Shown: positions 8,965 to 18,005, numbered from the stretch's first letter. The stretch is 64,000 nt of DNA from Streptomyces ficellus (GCF_030406405.1 NZ_JAUEPL010000013.1:54321-118320), one strand, 5' to 3'. The notes: generated from the letters alone by a model not told the origin. Made by a program: numbers and translations.

Positions 8965-9147
8965 GCGGGCGGTTCTCCCGTCACGCTCCCGGGCGCCGCG
9001 TCTGGCGCGGCGCCGCACGGGAGCTGTTATGTCTGGCTCGCCGGTTCCGTACGCGATGTACGCACGGCCTGGCGAAAGTCTCCTGTGGGTGTCCGCGGCC
9101 CGACCCAGGTGGCTCCCGAGTACCAGGGCCGCGTTACAACGACCGCC
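8965..9147. other. Short gap between rne and the DUF2344 gene
   Basis: 183 bp without an ORF of its own. On the minus strand CATAAC (within 9027-9035) is a possible -10 element for rne, but no -35 hexamer is clear. I see no strong hairpin here. Confidence 0.3.
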
Positions 9148-9972
9148 CTACGCGGAACCTGCACCTGTCGGCTCCGGGGCGGCGGCGAGTCCGGCGGCCT
9201 TGGGTGGGGCGGCCGTGACTGCCTCGCGGTCGGGCGCGAGCGGGTCGGTCACCGTGCCGGACTCCTCGTCGAAGAGCCCCTGCGCCAGCCTGGTCACCGC
9301 TGCGGGGACCGGCGGCGCCAGGTCGGCCACAGCTCGGAGACCGGACAGGACGTCGTCGGGTCGTACGGCAGGTGTCACGTGCCGAACCACCAGCCGCAGT
9401 ATCGCACAGGGGCCCTCGCCGGGCCTATCAGCCTGTGCGTGAGCGGCTTCGAGCCCCGCCACGGCGGCCCTCGCGTCGAACGTCCGCATGCCGTTCTTCG
9501 TCTTGCGCCGGACCTCGACAGTCTCGGCGGCGAGGAAGGCGGCGACGGCGCGTTCGGCGTCCTCGACCGGCACGCCGTCCAGCCGCAGCTCCCATACGGA
9601 AGCCGTCAGCCGGTCGGCGAGTCCGGACGTACGGGCCTCGACGGCGTCAATGATGTCGAGCCCGGCCGGCAGCGACTCGTCGAGCAGCTCACGCAGCTTG
9701 TCCGGGTCACGCGGCTCGGTGAGCGCGATCTCCAGGTACTCCGCCTCGGAGCCCGTGCCGGTGGGTGCGGCATTGGCGTACGAGACCTTCGGGTGCGGCG
9801 TGAAGCCCGCCGAGTACGCCATGGGCACCTCGGCGCGCCGCAGCGCGCGCTCGAACGCGCGCTGGAAGTCGCGGTGGCTGGTGAACCGGAGGCGGCCGCG
9901 CTTGGTGTAGCGCAGTCGGATGCGCTGCACCGCCGGTGCGGGCGGCGGGCCTTCGGGCTGTCGCTTGCCCAG
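9148..9972 (-). CDS. TIGR03936/DUF2344 radical-SAM-associated protein
   Basis: 274 residues. The opening IRLRYTKRGRLRFTSHRDF and the following PMAYSAGFTPHPKVSYANA are the conserved signatures of the DUF2344 family, which is found fused to or beside the TIGR03960 radical SAM protein; its role is not established, although the pair is recurrently linked with RNase E/G. The best start is a CTG at 9972: GAGGAG sits 8 nt upstream (9981-9986) and the protein then begins at the family's usual length. The GTG at 10020 extends it by 16 unlikely residues (Pro/Ala-rich) and places the ribosome site inside the gene. Lies between the TIGR03960 gene and rne, same strand. Confidence 0.9.
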   Translation of the reverse strand: MGKRQPEGPPPAPAVQRIRLRYTKRGRLRFTSHRDFQRAFERALRRAEVPMAYSAGFTPHPKVSYANAAPTGTGSEAEYLEIALTEPRDPDKLRELLDESLPAGLDIIDAVEARTSGLADRLTASVWELRLDGVPVEDAERAVAAFLAAETVEVRRKTKNGMRTFDARAAVAGLEAAHAQADRPGEGPCAILRLVVRHVTPAVRPDDVLSGLRAVADLAPPVPAAVTRLAQGLFDEESGTVTDPLAPDREAVTAAPPKAAGLAAAPEPTGAGSA

Positions 9973-10171
9973 TGGTTCTTCTCCTCGGTGCGGGGCGGGC
10001 GCGGGTGGCGCTCCGCCCACGAAATTCGGGCGGCCCCCGGGGGTCCCGCCCGGCTCACCCCTGCTTTCGCAAGGAGATCTCGGATGCGGGCGCCACGCCG
10101 GGAACGGTCGTTGTACTACCCAGACTACGCGCCGGCACCCGTAGCGGTTCCCCAGCCCGCTTCATCCGGCC

Positions 10172-10208
10172 CCCCACCGCCGCCGCGCCCGGCGCGGCGG
10201 CGGTGGGG
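10172..10208. terminator. Very stable GC hairpin between the radical-SAM genes
   Basis: An 18-bp perfect inverted repeat, CCCCACCGCCGCCGCGCC (10172-10189) and its complement (10191-10208), with only one unpaired central base. It is 158 bp past the TIGR03960 stop and 200 bp before the DUF2344 start. No T-tract on either side. Confidence 0.6.
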
Positions 10209-10215
10209 TGTGGGG

Positions 10216-10302
10216 TCAGCCGATCGACCCGGGCGGCGCCGGCCACCGCGTTCTCAGGTCGATGATCTCCGCGATGGTTTCGACGTCGCGGTCGTGGACC
10301 AT
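10216..10302 (-). CDS. Possible 28-residue small ORF after the radical-SAM gene
   Basis: ATG at 10302 opens a 28-codon frame reading MVHDRDVETIAEIIDLRTRW and ending PAPPGSIG. Codon third positions are almost all G or C and the composition looks protein-like, unlike the proline/arginine-rich shadow frames around it. It lies in the same frame as the upstream TIGR03960 gene beyond its TGA, and it has no Shine-Dalgarno sequence, so it could be a real small protein, a remnant of a longer C-terminus, or chance. Confidence 0.3.
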   Translation of the reverse strand: MVHDRDVETIAEIIDLRTRWPAPPGSIG

Positions 10303-10315
10303 GGTGAGCCCGACA

Positions 10316-10351
10316 TACAAGCCCCTGACCGGGACCGGTGAGGGGCTTGTA
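10316..10351 (-). terminator. Terminator of the TIGR03960 gene
   Basis: Arms TACAAGCCCCT (10316-10326) and AGGGGCTTGTA (10341-10351) pair perfectly over 11 bp with a 14-nt loop. It begins 15 bp downstream of the stop codon. Confidence 0.75.
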
Positions 10352-10365
10352 CGGTCGGTCGGCCG

Positions 10366-12291
10366 TCACTTCACCACGGTGAGCGGCAGCAGCTTCTTGC
10401 CCGTGGGTCCGATCTGGATGTTCGTGTCCATGGCAGGACACACGCCGCAGTCGAAGCACGGCGTCCAGCGGCAGTCCTCGACCTCGGTCTCGTCGAGCGC
10501 GTCCTGCCAGTCCTCCCAGAGCCAGTCCTTGTCGAGACCGGAGTCCAGGTGGTCCCAGGGCAGGACCTCCTCGTACGTGCGCTCGCGCGTGGTGTACCAG
10601 TCGACGTCCACGCCGTACTGCGGCAGCGTCTTCTCGGCGCACGCCATCCAGCGGTCGTAGCTGAAGTGCTCGCGCCAGCCGTCGAAGCGGCCGCCGTCCT
10701 CGTAGACGGCGCGGATCACGGCGCCCACGCGGCGGTCGCCGCGCGAGAGGAGGCCCTCGACGATGCCGGGCTTGCCGTCGTGGTAGCGGAAGCCGATGGA
10801 GCGGCCGTACTTCTTGTCGCCGCGGATCTTGTCGCGGAGCTTCTCCAGGCGGGCGTCGGTCTCCTCGGCGGACAGCTGCGGGGCCCACTGGAAGGGGGTG
10901 TGCGGCTTGGGCACGAAGCCGCCGATCGACACCGTGCAGCGGATGTCGTTCTGGCCCGACACCTTGCGGCCCTCGGCGATGACGTTCGCCGCCATGTCGG
11001 CGATCTGGAGGACGTCCTCGTCGGTCTCGGTGGGCAGACCGCACATGAAGTACAGCTTCACCTGGCGCCAGCCGTTGCCGTACGCCGTGGAGACCGTACG
11101 GATCAGGTCCTCCTCCGAGACCATCTTGTTGATGACCTTGCGCAGGCGCTCGGAGCCGCCCTCGGGGGCGAAGGTCAGTCCCGAGCGGCGGCCGTTCCTC
11201 GTCAGCTCGTTGGCGAGGTCGACGTTGAAGGCGTCCACCCGGGTGGAGGGCAGCGAGAGGCCGATCTTGTCGTCCTCGTACCGGTCCGCGAGGCCCTTGG
11301 CGATGTCGCCGATCTCGCTGTGGTCCGCGGAGGACAGCGACAGCAGGCCGACCTCCTCGAAACCGGTCGCCTTGAGGCCCTTCTCCACCATGTCGCCGAT
11401 GCCGGTGATGCTTCGCTCCCGTACGGGACGCGTGATCATGCCGGCCTGGCAGAAACGGCAGCCGCGGGTGCAGCCGCGGAAGATCTCCACGCTCATCCGC
11501 TCGTGGACGGTCTCGGCGAGCGGCACGAGCGGCTGCTTGGGGTACGGCCACTCGTCGAGGTCCATGACGGTGTGCTTGGACACGCGCCACGGCACGCCCG
11601 ACTTGTTCGGTACGACGCGGCCGATGCGCCCGTCCGGCAGGTACTCGACGTCGTAGAAGGCCGGGACGTACACCGACCCGGTCCTGGCGAGGCGGAAGAG
11701 GACCTCCTCGCGGCCGCCGGGGCGGCCCTCCGCCTTCCAGGCGCGGATGATCCCGGTCATGTCGAGCACGGCCTGCTCGCCGTCACCGATGATCGCGCAG
11801 TCGATGAAGTCCGCGATCGGCTCGGGGTTGAAGGCGGCGTGCCCGCCCGCGAGCACGATCGGGTCGTCCAGCGTGCGGTCCCTGGACTCCAGCGGGATGC
11901 CCGCGAGATCCAGGGCGGTGAGCATATTGGTGTAGCCGAGCTCGGTGGAGAAGCTCAGCCCGAACACGTCGAAGGCGCGCACGGGCCTGTGGCTGTCCAC
12001 GGTGAACTGCGGCACCTCGTGCTCGCGCATCAGCGCTTCGAGGTCCGGCCACACGCTGTACGTGCGCTCGGCGAGCACACCTTCGCGCTCGTTCAGCACC
12101 TCGTAGAGGATCATGACGCCCTGGTTGGGCAACCCGACCTCGTACGCGTCCGGGTACATGAGCGCCCAGCGGACGTCGCAGCTGTCCCACTCCTTGACGG
12201 TGGAGTTCAGCTCACCGCCGACGTACTGGATCGGCTTCTGCACATGCGGAAGCAGAGCTTCGAGCTGAGGGAAGACGGACTCGGCAGGCAT
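10366..12291 (-). CDS. TIGR03960 family B12-binding-like radical SAM protein
   Basis: 641 residues. The N-terminal ~200 residues resemble a cobalamin-binding-like domain (ALMYPDAYEVGLPNQG, DVFGLSFSTELGYTN). The radical SAM core follows with the 4Fe-4S motif CTRGCRFC (CxxxCxxC) in RGCTRGCRFCQAGMITRPVR. The C-terminus has a Cys cluster, PCFDCGVCPAMD, that may bind a second cluster. The substrate is unknown; the family partners DUF2344 and RNase E/G, which has led to proposals of an RNA-modification role, not demonstrated. The ATG at 12291 gives the family's usual start. Same strand as the DUF2344 gene but separated from it by two hairpins. Confidence 0.93.
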   Translation of the reverse strand: MPAESVFPQLEALLPHVQKPIQYVGGELNSTVKEWDSCDVRWALMYPDAYEVGLPNQGVMILYEVLNEREGVLAERTYSVWPDLEALMREHEVPQFTVDSHRPVRAFDVFGLSFSTELGYTNMLTALDLAGIPLESRDRTLDDPIVLAGGHAAFNPEPIADFIDCAIIGDGEQAVLDMTGIIRAWKAEGRPGGREEVLFRLARTGSVYVPAFYDVEYLPDGRIGRVVPNKSGVPWRVSKHTVMDLDEWPYPKQPLVPLAETVHERMSVEIFRGCTRGCRFCQAGMITRPVRERSITGIGDMVEKGLKATGFEEVGLLSLSSADHSEIGDIAKGLADRYEDDKIGLSLPSTRVDAFNVDLANELTRNGRRSGLTFAPEGGSERLRKVINKMVSEEDLIRTVSTAYGNGWRQVKLYFMCGLPTETDEDVLQIADMAANVIAEGRKVSGQNDIRCTVSIGGFVPKPHTPFQWAPQLSAEETDARLEKLRDKIRGDKKYGRSIGFRYHDGKPGIVEGLLSRGDRRVGAVIRAVYEDGGRFDGWREHFSYDRWMACAEKTLPQYGVDVDWYTTRERTYEEVLPWDHLDSGLDKDWLWEDWQDALDETEVEDCRWTPCFDCGVCPAMDTNIQIGPTGKKLLPLTVVK

Positions 12292-12350
12292 CTCGCGAAC
12301 CTTCGTGAGCTGGCAGGGCGACTCTCAAGCGTACCCCGGCGCCCAGGGGG

Positions 12351-13856
12351 TCACAGCCGCCACGGTTTGCCCCTGGTCGCCTCCTCCCACACCCGCGGAA
12401 GCTCCCGTTCGCAGCGCGCGGCCCGGGCCTCCTCCTGGCCGTAGAGCAGGCCCCAGGTGAAGGCGGTCTCCCCGGCCGCGTGCGCCTGGATGGCGAGCTG
12501 CCGCAGGGTGTCGCGGGCGACGACGCTGTCCTGGTGCTCGCCCAGCACCTTCTGTACGGCCTTCATGCGCTTGGCGAACCGCTTCGCGGGCTTGCCGAGG
12601 GCGGGCGCGGCGGCCTCGGCGGCGTACCGGGCGCGTTTGGCGGCCTTGCGGGCGCTGTGCATGGCGAGGTCCCGGTCGTGGCCGGCGGGCAGGGCGAGCG
12701 CGCGGTCGACGCGGGCGGCCAGCCGGCCGTACTCCTTCGCGATCGCCTTGGGCAGCACCACGTCGGCCTCCTTCGCGGCGGCGGGGCGCAGCGGCGGGTC
12801 GGCCAGCAGGGCGTCGAGGGCGTTCAGGAGGGCGACGTAGCGCTCGCCGTCGAGTACGGAGAGGGTGCGGCCGCGCGATCCGGCGCGGCCCGAGCCGGCC
12901 CAGACGCGCAGCCGTCCCCTGACCGGTCCGAGGAGCAGGGTGACGGGCAGGGCGTCGATGCGGGAGGTGAGCCGCTCGGTGAGGACCTCCTGGTCGCGAT
13001 CGGCGCCGAGTTCGCCGGCCAGCCACGCGAGCTCGTCGGCGACCGAGTCGGTGACGGTCCGGTCCAGGACCTTGCGGTACGTACGGAAGGCGCTGCGCAT
13101 ACGACGGGTGGCGACGCGCATGGTGTGCACGGAGTCGGGAAGGTCCCGGCGTACGGCAGCGTCGGAGGTCACCAGCGCGTCGGCCTGTTCGCGCAGGTAG
13201 GCCAGGACGCGACCGCCGGCGGTGGTGTCGGGCTCGGGGGGCGCGGCGGGCGGGCGGCCGGTTTCGGCGAGCGCCCTGGCGAGCTTGGAGGCGGCCCCGG
13301 CGGGCCTGAGCCCTGCCTTGCGGAGCCGTTTGTGGACGGCGTCGAGGAATGCGGGGTCGCCGCCGTCGGCGAGTTCCACCTCGATCTCGGTCCACTCGGC
13401 GGTGCCGTGCCCGCCGGTGAGGCGCTCGGCGTGGACGGTGTCGGTGCTCAGCTCGGCCAGCAGGGCACCGTCGCCGTCGAGGAGGTGGCTCACGTCGCGG
13501 CGGGAGCGCAGCCGTACGAGCGGCAGGAGCGCGGCGCCACGCGTCCTGGCGCGCACCAGCCCGGCCAGCGAGCGCGGGACGCCGTCCTCCAGCGGGGCGC
13601 GCAGTTCGTCGCGTACGCCGGGGGCGACGGGCAGTTTGAGGTGCCAGCCCGCGTCGTCGCCGCCGGTGCGCCGGCGCAGGGTGACGGACGCCCGGGCCAG
13701 CCGCAGGTCGCCAGTGTCGTAATAGACGGCGTCCAGATCGGCGACGCCCTTGTCGAGGACCCGCGCGATCCCGGCCACACCGGTCAGGTCCGGCAGCCGG
13801 GTGTCGGGGGTGGCTTCGTACTTCCGCTCGATCTCGCGTTTCGCGTCCGCCATCAT
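12351..13856 (-). CDS. CYTH and CHAD domain protein
   Basis: 501 residues. The N-terminus has the CYTH triphosphate-tunnel signature EREIERKYE-like ExExK (REIERKYE) and further tunnel residues (DAVYYDTGDLRL, VTLRRRTGG, WHLKLP). From about residue 215 there is a CHAD domain, all-helical and rich in His/Arg (HTMRVATRRMRSAFRTYR, HDRDLAMHSARKAAKRAR), which binds inorganic polyphosphate. The fusion suggests a polyphosphate- or triphosphate-handling enzyme such as a triphosphatase; activity not provable here. It lies 63 bp downstream of rodA on the same strand and could be the last gene of the mreCD-mrdA-rodA transcript. Two adjacent ATG codons (13856, 13853) are equally possible starts; no Shine-Dalgarno site. 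Confidence 0.9.
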   Translation of the reverse strand: MMADAKREIERKYEATPDTRLPDLTGVAGIARVLDKGVADLDAVYYDTGDLRLARASVTLRRRTGGDDAGWHLKLPVAPGVRDELRAPLEDGVPRSLAGLVRARTRGAALLPLVRLRSRRDVSHLLDGDGALLAELSTDTVHAERLTGGHGTAEWTEIEVELADGGDPAFLDAVHKRLRKAGLRPAGAASKLARALAETGRPPAAPPEPDTTAGGRVLAYLREQADALVTSDAAVRRDLPDSVHTMRVATRRMRSAFRTYRKVLDRTVTDSVADELAWLAGELGADRDQEVLTERLTSRIDALPVTLLLGPVRGRLRVWAGSGRAGSRGRTLSVLDGERYVALLNALDALLADPPLRPAAAKEADVVLPKAIAKEYGRLAARVDRALALPAGHDRDLAMHSARKAAKRARYAAEAAAPALGKPAKRFAKRMKAVQKVLGEHQDSVVARDTLRQLAIQAHAAGETAFTWGLLYGQEEARAARCERELPRVWEEATRGKPWRL

Positions 13857-13919
13857 TCGAATCTAGATGCCCCGAAAGCGCCGGTCCATGCGGTGACGAG
13901 GGACTTCGCGAACACGACG

Positions 13920-15119
13920 CTAGGCCGTTATGGGTCGCTGCACCCTGATCGACTGGAGCAGGCCGACCGCCACCCAGACCGCGAACATCGAGGAACCGCC
14001 GTACGACACGAACGGCAGCGGCAGGCCCGCGACCGGCATGATGCCGAGCGTCATGCCGATGTTCTCGAAGGACTGGAACGCGAACCAGGCGATGATGCCG
14101 GCGGCGACGATCGTGCCGTACAGCTCGCTCGTCTCGCGGGCGATCCGGCAGGCCCGCCACAGCACCACACCGAGCAGGGCGATGATGGTGCCGGCGCCGA
14201 TGAAGCCCAGCTCCTCGCCCGCGACGGTGAAGATGAAGTCGGTCTGCTGCTCGGGGACGAACTGGCCGGTGGTCTGGTGCCCGTTGAAGAGCCCCGCCCC
14301 GTACAGGCCACCGGAGCCGATCGCGATGCGCGCCTGGTTGGTGTTGTAGCCGGCGCCGGCCGGGTCGAGTTCGGGGTTGGCGAACGCGGCGAACCGGTTG
14401 ATCTGGTACTGGTCGAGCACGCCGAGCGCGGCGACGAGCACCGCTCCGGTGATGCCCGCGCTGATGAGCCCGAAGATCCAGCGGTTGGAGGCCCCGGAGG
14501 CGAGCAGGACGCCGAGCACGATGACGACCATGACCATCACCGAGCCGAGGTCCGGCATCAGCATGACGATGGCCATGGGAAGCACCGCGATGCCCAGCGA
14601 CTTGGCGACGGTGCGGTGGTCCGGGTGGACCTGGTCGCCCGCGTCGACCTTGGCGGCCAGCAGCATCGCCATGCCGAGGATGATCGTGATCTTCACGAAC
14701 TCGGAGGGCTGGAGCGAGAATCCGCCGCCGATCACGATCCACGCGTGCGCGCCGTTGATGGTCGCGCCGAGCGGCGTCAGCACCAGCAGGACGAGCACCA
14801 CCGACACCCCGTACAGCACCGGCACCGCGCCGCGCAGGGTGCGGTGCCCGAGCCAGACGGTGCCGACCATCAGCGCGATGCCGATGCCGGTGTTGAGGAC
14901 GTGACGGAAGAGGAAGTAGTACGGGTCGCCCTGGTTGAGCTCGGTGCGGTTGCGGGTGGCGGACCACACCAGGAGCGACCCGATGACGGACAGCGCGATC
15001 GAGGAGAACAGCAGCGGCCAGTCGAGCCTGCGCACCATCGAGTCGCGTGCGGTGAGCCTGGCCCAGGCGCCGCGCTGGGGCTGGTACCGCGAGACGGAGA
15101 AGCCGTTCGATCCGGCCAT
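13920..15119 (-). CDS. rodA: SEDS family peptidoglycan glycosyltransferase RodA
   Basis: Polymerises lipid II in the elongation/sporulation wall machinery with its cognate class B PBP, encoded just upstream. 399 residues with about ten membrane segments from residue 37 on; conserved SEDS blocks are GGGFSLQPSEFVKI, GPLYGAG-like GSGGLYGAGLFNG, EQQTDFIFTVAGEELGFIG and GLPLPFVSYGGSSM. The start is the ATG at 15119 (MAGSNGFSV): GGAGGGA from the end of mrdA precedes it at good distance, and the extension to 15389 is a shadow of mrdA. Seven bp separate it from the mrdA stop. The S. coelicolor orthologue is called Sfr. Confidence 0.95.
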   Translation of the reverse strand: MAGSNGFSVSRYQPQRGAWARLTARDSMVRRLDWPLLFSSIALSVIGSLLVWSATRNRTELNQGDPYYFLFRHVLNTGIGIALMVGTVWLGHRTLRGAVPVLYGVSVVLVLLVLTPLGATINGAHAWIVIGGGFSLQPSEFVKITIILGMAMLLAAKVDAGDQVHPDHRTVAKSLGIAVLPMAIVMLMPDLGSVMVMVVIVLGVLLASGASNRWIFGLISAGITGAVLVAALGVLDQYQINRFAAFANPELDPAGAGYNTNQARIAIGSGGLYGAGLFNGHQTTGQFVPEQQTDFIFTVAGEELGFIGAGTIIALLGVVLWRACRIARETSELYGTIVAAGIIAWFAFQSFENIGMTLGIMPVAGLPLPFVSYGGSSMFAVWVAVGLLQSIRVQRPITA

Positions 15120-15126
15120 GGTCGGT

Positions 15127-17316
15127 TCAGTCCCTCCAGACGGGAGGCGGGCCCGCGAGCTGCGGCTGTCCGTCGTCCTTCTTGGCCGGGTCGACCTGCT
15201 GCGCCTTGGGGTCGTACGGCTTGACGGGCGGCGCCTCGATGGAGCCGTCCGGCTGGATCTTGGGCAGGGTCTGCTGCGGCTTGGGCAGCAGGGCGCGCTT
15301 GAGGTCCTGGTTGCCCTCGTCGTCGAGTCCGTACAGGGCGTCGTAGATGTTGCGTACGGCGGGACCGGAGGCGCCGGAGCCCGTACCACCCTGGGAGATC
15401 GTCATGACGATGGTGAACTCGTCGGTGTACGTGGCGAACCACGACGTCGTCTGCTTGCCGTAGACCTGGGCGGTGCCGGTCTTGGCGCGCATCGGGATCT
15501 TGTCCTGCGGCCAGCCGCCGAACCGCCAGGCGGCGGTGCCGCCGGGCTCGACGACGGAGCGCAGGCCCTTGTCGAGGTCGCTGATGGTCTCTGCGTCGAC
15601 GGGCAGCCTGCCGTGGGGCTTGGGCTTGATCTCCTCGATCCTCTTGCCGTCCGGGCTGATCACGGCCTTGCCGAGGGTGGGGTTGTAGAGGGTGCCGCCG
15701 TTGCTGATGGCGGCGTAGGCGGTGGCCAGCTGGATGGGGGTGATGAGCACGTCGCCCTGGCCGATGGCGAAGTTGATGCTGTCGAAGGCCTTCAGCTGGT
15801 TGCCTTCGAGGCAGCTCTCATAGGCGATCTGCTCGACGTAGCTGCCGCCCTTCTTGCCCTGCTTGCACCAGGCGTCCTTGTTGGCTTCCCAGAAGGCCTG
15901 CTTCCAGTGGCGGTCGGGGATGCGGCCCTTGACCTCGTTGGGCAGGTCGATGCCGGTCTCGGAGCCGAAGCCGAAGTCGTGCGCGGTCCGGTAGAACCAG
16001 TCGTTGGCGTTCTTCTTCGGCTTGAGGCCGCCGTCGCGCTGCCACTCCTCGTGGCCGAGACGGTAGAAGACGGTGTTGCAGGAGAACTTGAGGGCATCGC
16101 CGAGGGAGATGGGGCCGTGCCCCTTGGACTCGAAGTTCGCGAAGCTCCGGCCGCCGAGGCTGTAGGAGCTGCTGCAGTTGTAGCGGCCGTCGAAGGGGTT
16201 GCCGGCCCGCACGGCCGCGCTCGCCGACACCACCTTGAACACGGAGCCGGCGGGGGCCTGGCCCTGGATGGCCCGGTTGAGCAGCGGGTAGTTGGAGTTC
16301 TTGTCGGTGAGCCTGGCGTAGTCCTTGGCGGAGATGCCGCCGATCCAGGCGTTGGGGTCGTAGTCGGGCTGGGAGGCCATCGCGACGACGCGGCCGGTCT
16401 TGGACTCCATGACGACGACGGCGCCCGCGTCGGCCTTGTACGGGCGGCCGGTGATCTTGTCGGTCTCCTTCCGGACGGTCTTCATCGCCTGGTGGAGCTC
16501 GTACTCGGCGACGGCCTGGACCCGGGCGTCGATGCTGGTGACGACGTTGGAGCCGGGCACGCCCGGGTCGGCCTCCACCTGGCCCATGACCCGGCCCAGG
16601 TTGTCGACCTCGTAGCGGGTCACCCCGGCCTTGCCGCGCAGCGCCTTGTCGTACGTGCGCTCCAGTCCGGAGCGGCCGACCATGTCGGAGCGGAGGAACG
16701 GCGAGTCGGTGTCCTTGGCCTTCTCGATCTCCTCGTCGGTGACGGGCGAGAGGTAGCCGAGGACCTGCGCGGTGCGGGCGCCGCCGGGTGCGGTGTAGCG
16801 GCGTACGGCGGTGGGTTCGGCGGTGATGCCGGGGAAGTCCTCGGCACGCTCGCGGATCTGCAGGGCCTGCTGGGTGGTGGCGTCGTCGGTGACCGGGATG
16901 GGCTGGAAGGGTGAGCCGTTCCAGCAGGGCTGGGGCGTCTTGGAGTCGCAGAGGCGGACCTTGTCCATGACCTCCTTGGGCTTCATCCCGAGGACGCCGG
17001 CGAGCCGGGTGAGGACGCCCTTGCCGTCGTCCTTCATCTTCATCAGCTCGGTACGGGACGCGGAGACGACGAGCCGGGTCTCGTTGTCGGCGAGGGGGAC
17101 GCCGCGGGCGTCGAGGATGGAGCCGCGGACGGCCGGCTCGACGACCTGCTGGACGTGGTTGTTCTTCGCCTCGTCCGTGTACTCCTTGCCCTGCCGGATC
17201 TGGAGGTACCACAGGCGGCCGCCGAGGGTGAGCAGCAGGGAGAAGACCAGGACCTGGATGACGATCAGCCGGATCTGGACCCTGGGGGTCCGCCCGGTCT
17301 CGGGGATGTTGCTCAT
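15127..17316 (-). CDS. mrdA: Penicillin-binding protein 2 (class B transpeptidase)
   Basis: 729-residue peptidoglycan transpeptidase of the MreB-associated machinery. One N-terminal membrane anchor (RLIVIQVLVFSLLLTLGG), then the PBP dimerisation domain (RGSILDARGVPLADN) and a transpeptidase domain with all three active-site motifs: SVFK (APAGSVFKVVS), SCN (KFSCNTVFYRLG) and KTG (RAKTGTAQVYGK). The C-terminal ~50 residues are Pro/Asp/Gln-rich. Downstream of mreD (19-bp gap) and directly before rodA, the arrangement of a SEDS-bPBP pair. Confidence 0.96.
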   Translation of the reverse strand: MSNIPETGRTPRVQIRLIVIQVLVFSLLLTLGGRLWYLQIRQGKEYTDEAKNNHVQQVVEPAVRGSILDARGVPLADNETRLVVSASRTELMKMKDDGKGVLTRLAGVLGMKPKEVMDKVRLCDSKTPQPCWNGSPFQPIPVTDDATTQQALQIRERAEDFPGITAEPTAVRRYTAPGGARTAQVLGYLSPVTDEEIEKAKDTDSPFLRSDMVGRSGLERTYDKALRGKAGVTRYEVDNLGRVMGQVEADPGVPGSNVVTSIDARVQAVAEYELHQAMKTVRKETDKITGRPYKADAGAVVVMESKTGRVVAMASQPDYDPNAWIGGISAKDYARLTDKNSNYPLLNRAIQGQAPAGSVFKVVSASAAVRAGNPFDGRYNCSSSYSLGGRSFANFESKGHGPISLGDALKFSCNTVFYRLGHEEWQRDGGLKPKKNANDWFYRTAHDFGFGSETGIDLPNEVKGRIPDRHWKQAFWEANKDAWCKQGKKGGSYVEQIAYESCLEGNQLKAFDSINFAIGQGDVLITPIQLATAYAAISNGGTLYNPTLGKAVISPDGKRIEEIKPKPHGRLPVDAETISDLDKGLRSVVEPGGTAAWRFGGWPQDKIPMRAKTGTAQVYGKQTTSWFATYTDEFTIVMTISQGGTGSGASGPAVRNIYDALYGLDDEGNQDLKRALLPKPQQTLPKIQPDGSIEAPPVKPYDPKAQQVDPAKKDDGQPQLAGPPPVWRD

Positions 17317-17335
17317 GACGCGGTTGCCCCCTCGG

Positions 17336-18001
17336 TCACAGTCGCTTGACGCCCTTGATGCGTCCGGCCCGTGCCGCCCGGTTGCGGGCGGCCTTCACGC
17401 GCAGTCCGCTGCGCTGGGTGCCGATCCTGAGGCCGGTGCCGCTCGCCACGAAGCCCGAGGCGACATCGGTGCCGGCGCCGGTGGTGTCGGCGAGCGGATC
17501 GTTCTCGGCGCGTCTGGCAAGCGCCATGATCAGCGGCACGGTGAAGGGCGCGAGGAGCAGGTCGTAGATCACGGCGGTGAGCAGCAGCGAGACCAGGCCG
17601 ACGTGGCGGGCGGCGGTGTCGCCGACGAGGGCGCCGACGCCGGCGTACAGCAGGGTGGAGCCGACGGCCGCGACGACCACCATGACCATGGGGCCGGTGG
17701 CGGAGCGCACCTGGCCGTTCTCCGGCTTGGCGAGGCCCACGAGGTAGCCGATGACGCACAGGACCAGGGCGTACCGGCCGGCGGCGTGGTCGGCGGGCGG
17801 GGCGAGGTCGGCGAGCAGCCCGGCGCCGAAGCCGATCAGGGCGCCGCTGACGTGCCCGTACACCAGGGCGAGCCCGACGACGACGAGCAGGAGCAGGTCG
17901 GGGACGGCGCCGGGCAGCTGGAGGCGGGCCAGGATCGAGACCTGGACGACGAGGGCGACGACGACGAGGGTGGTGGAGAGCAGGATCCGGTTGAAGCGCA
18001 T
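17336..18001 (-). CDS. mreD: Rod shape-determining protein MreD
   Basis: 221 residues. About five hydrophobic segments fill residues 7-165 (LLSTTLVVVALVVQVSILA, LLLLVVVGLALVYGHVSGAL, and others), followed by a basic cytoplasmic tail ending RAGRIKGVKRL. Actinobacterial MreD proteins commonly have such a tail. It lies 4 bp after mreC and 19 bp before mrdA, and works with MreC to couple the wall synthases to the cytoskeleton. Confidence 0.93.
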   Translation of the reverse strand: MRFNRILLSTTLVVVALVVQVSILARLQLPGAVPDLLLLVVVGLALVYGHVSGALIGFGAGLLADLAPPADHAAGRYALVLCVIGYLVGLAKPENGQVRSATGPMVMVVVAAVGSTLLYAGVGALVGDTAARHVGLVSLLLTAVIYDLLLAPFTVPLIMALARRAENDPLADTTGAGTDVASGFVASGTGLRIGTQRSGLRVKAARNRAARAGRIKGVKRL

Positions 18002-18005
18002 GGTC

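Noticed and set aside
5890..10341. Open frame of 1483 codons antisense to rne and the DUF2344 gene
   Set aside because: Gly/Leu/Arg/Asp-only composition typical of the reverse frame of a GC-rich repeat gene; no ribosome site or family motif.
13920..15389. 90-residue N-terminal extension of RodA
   Set aside because: It overlaps mrdA in a different frame, and the ATG at 15119 has a good ribosome site and the family's normal N-terminus.
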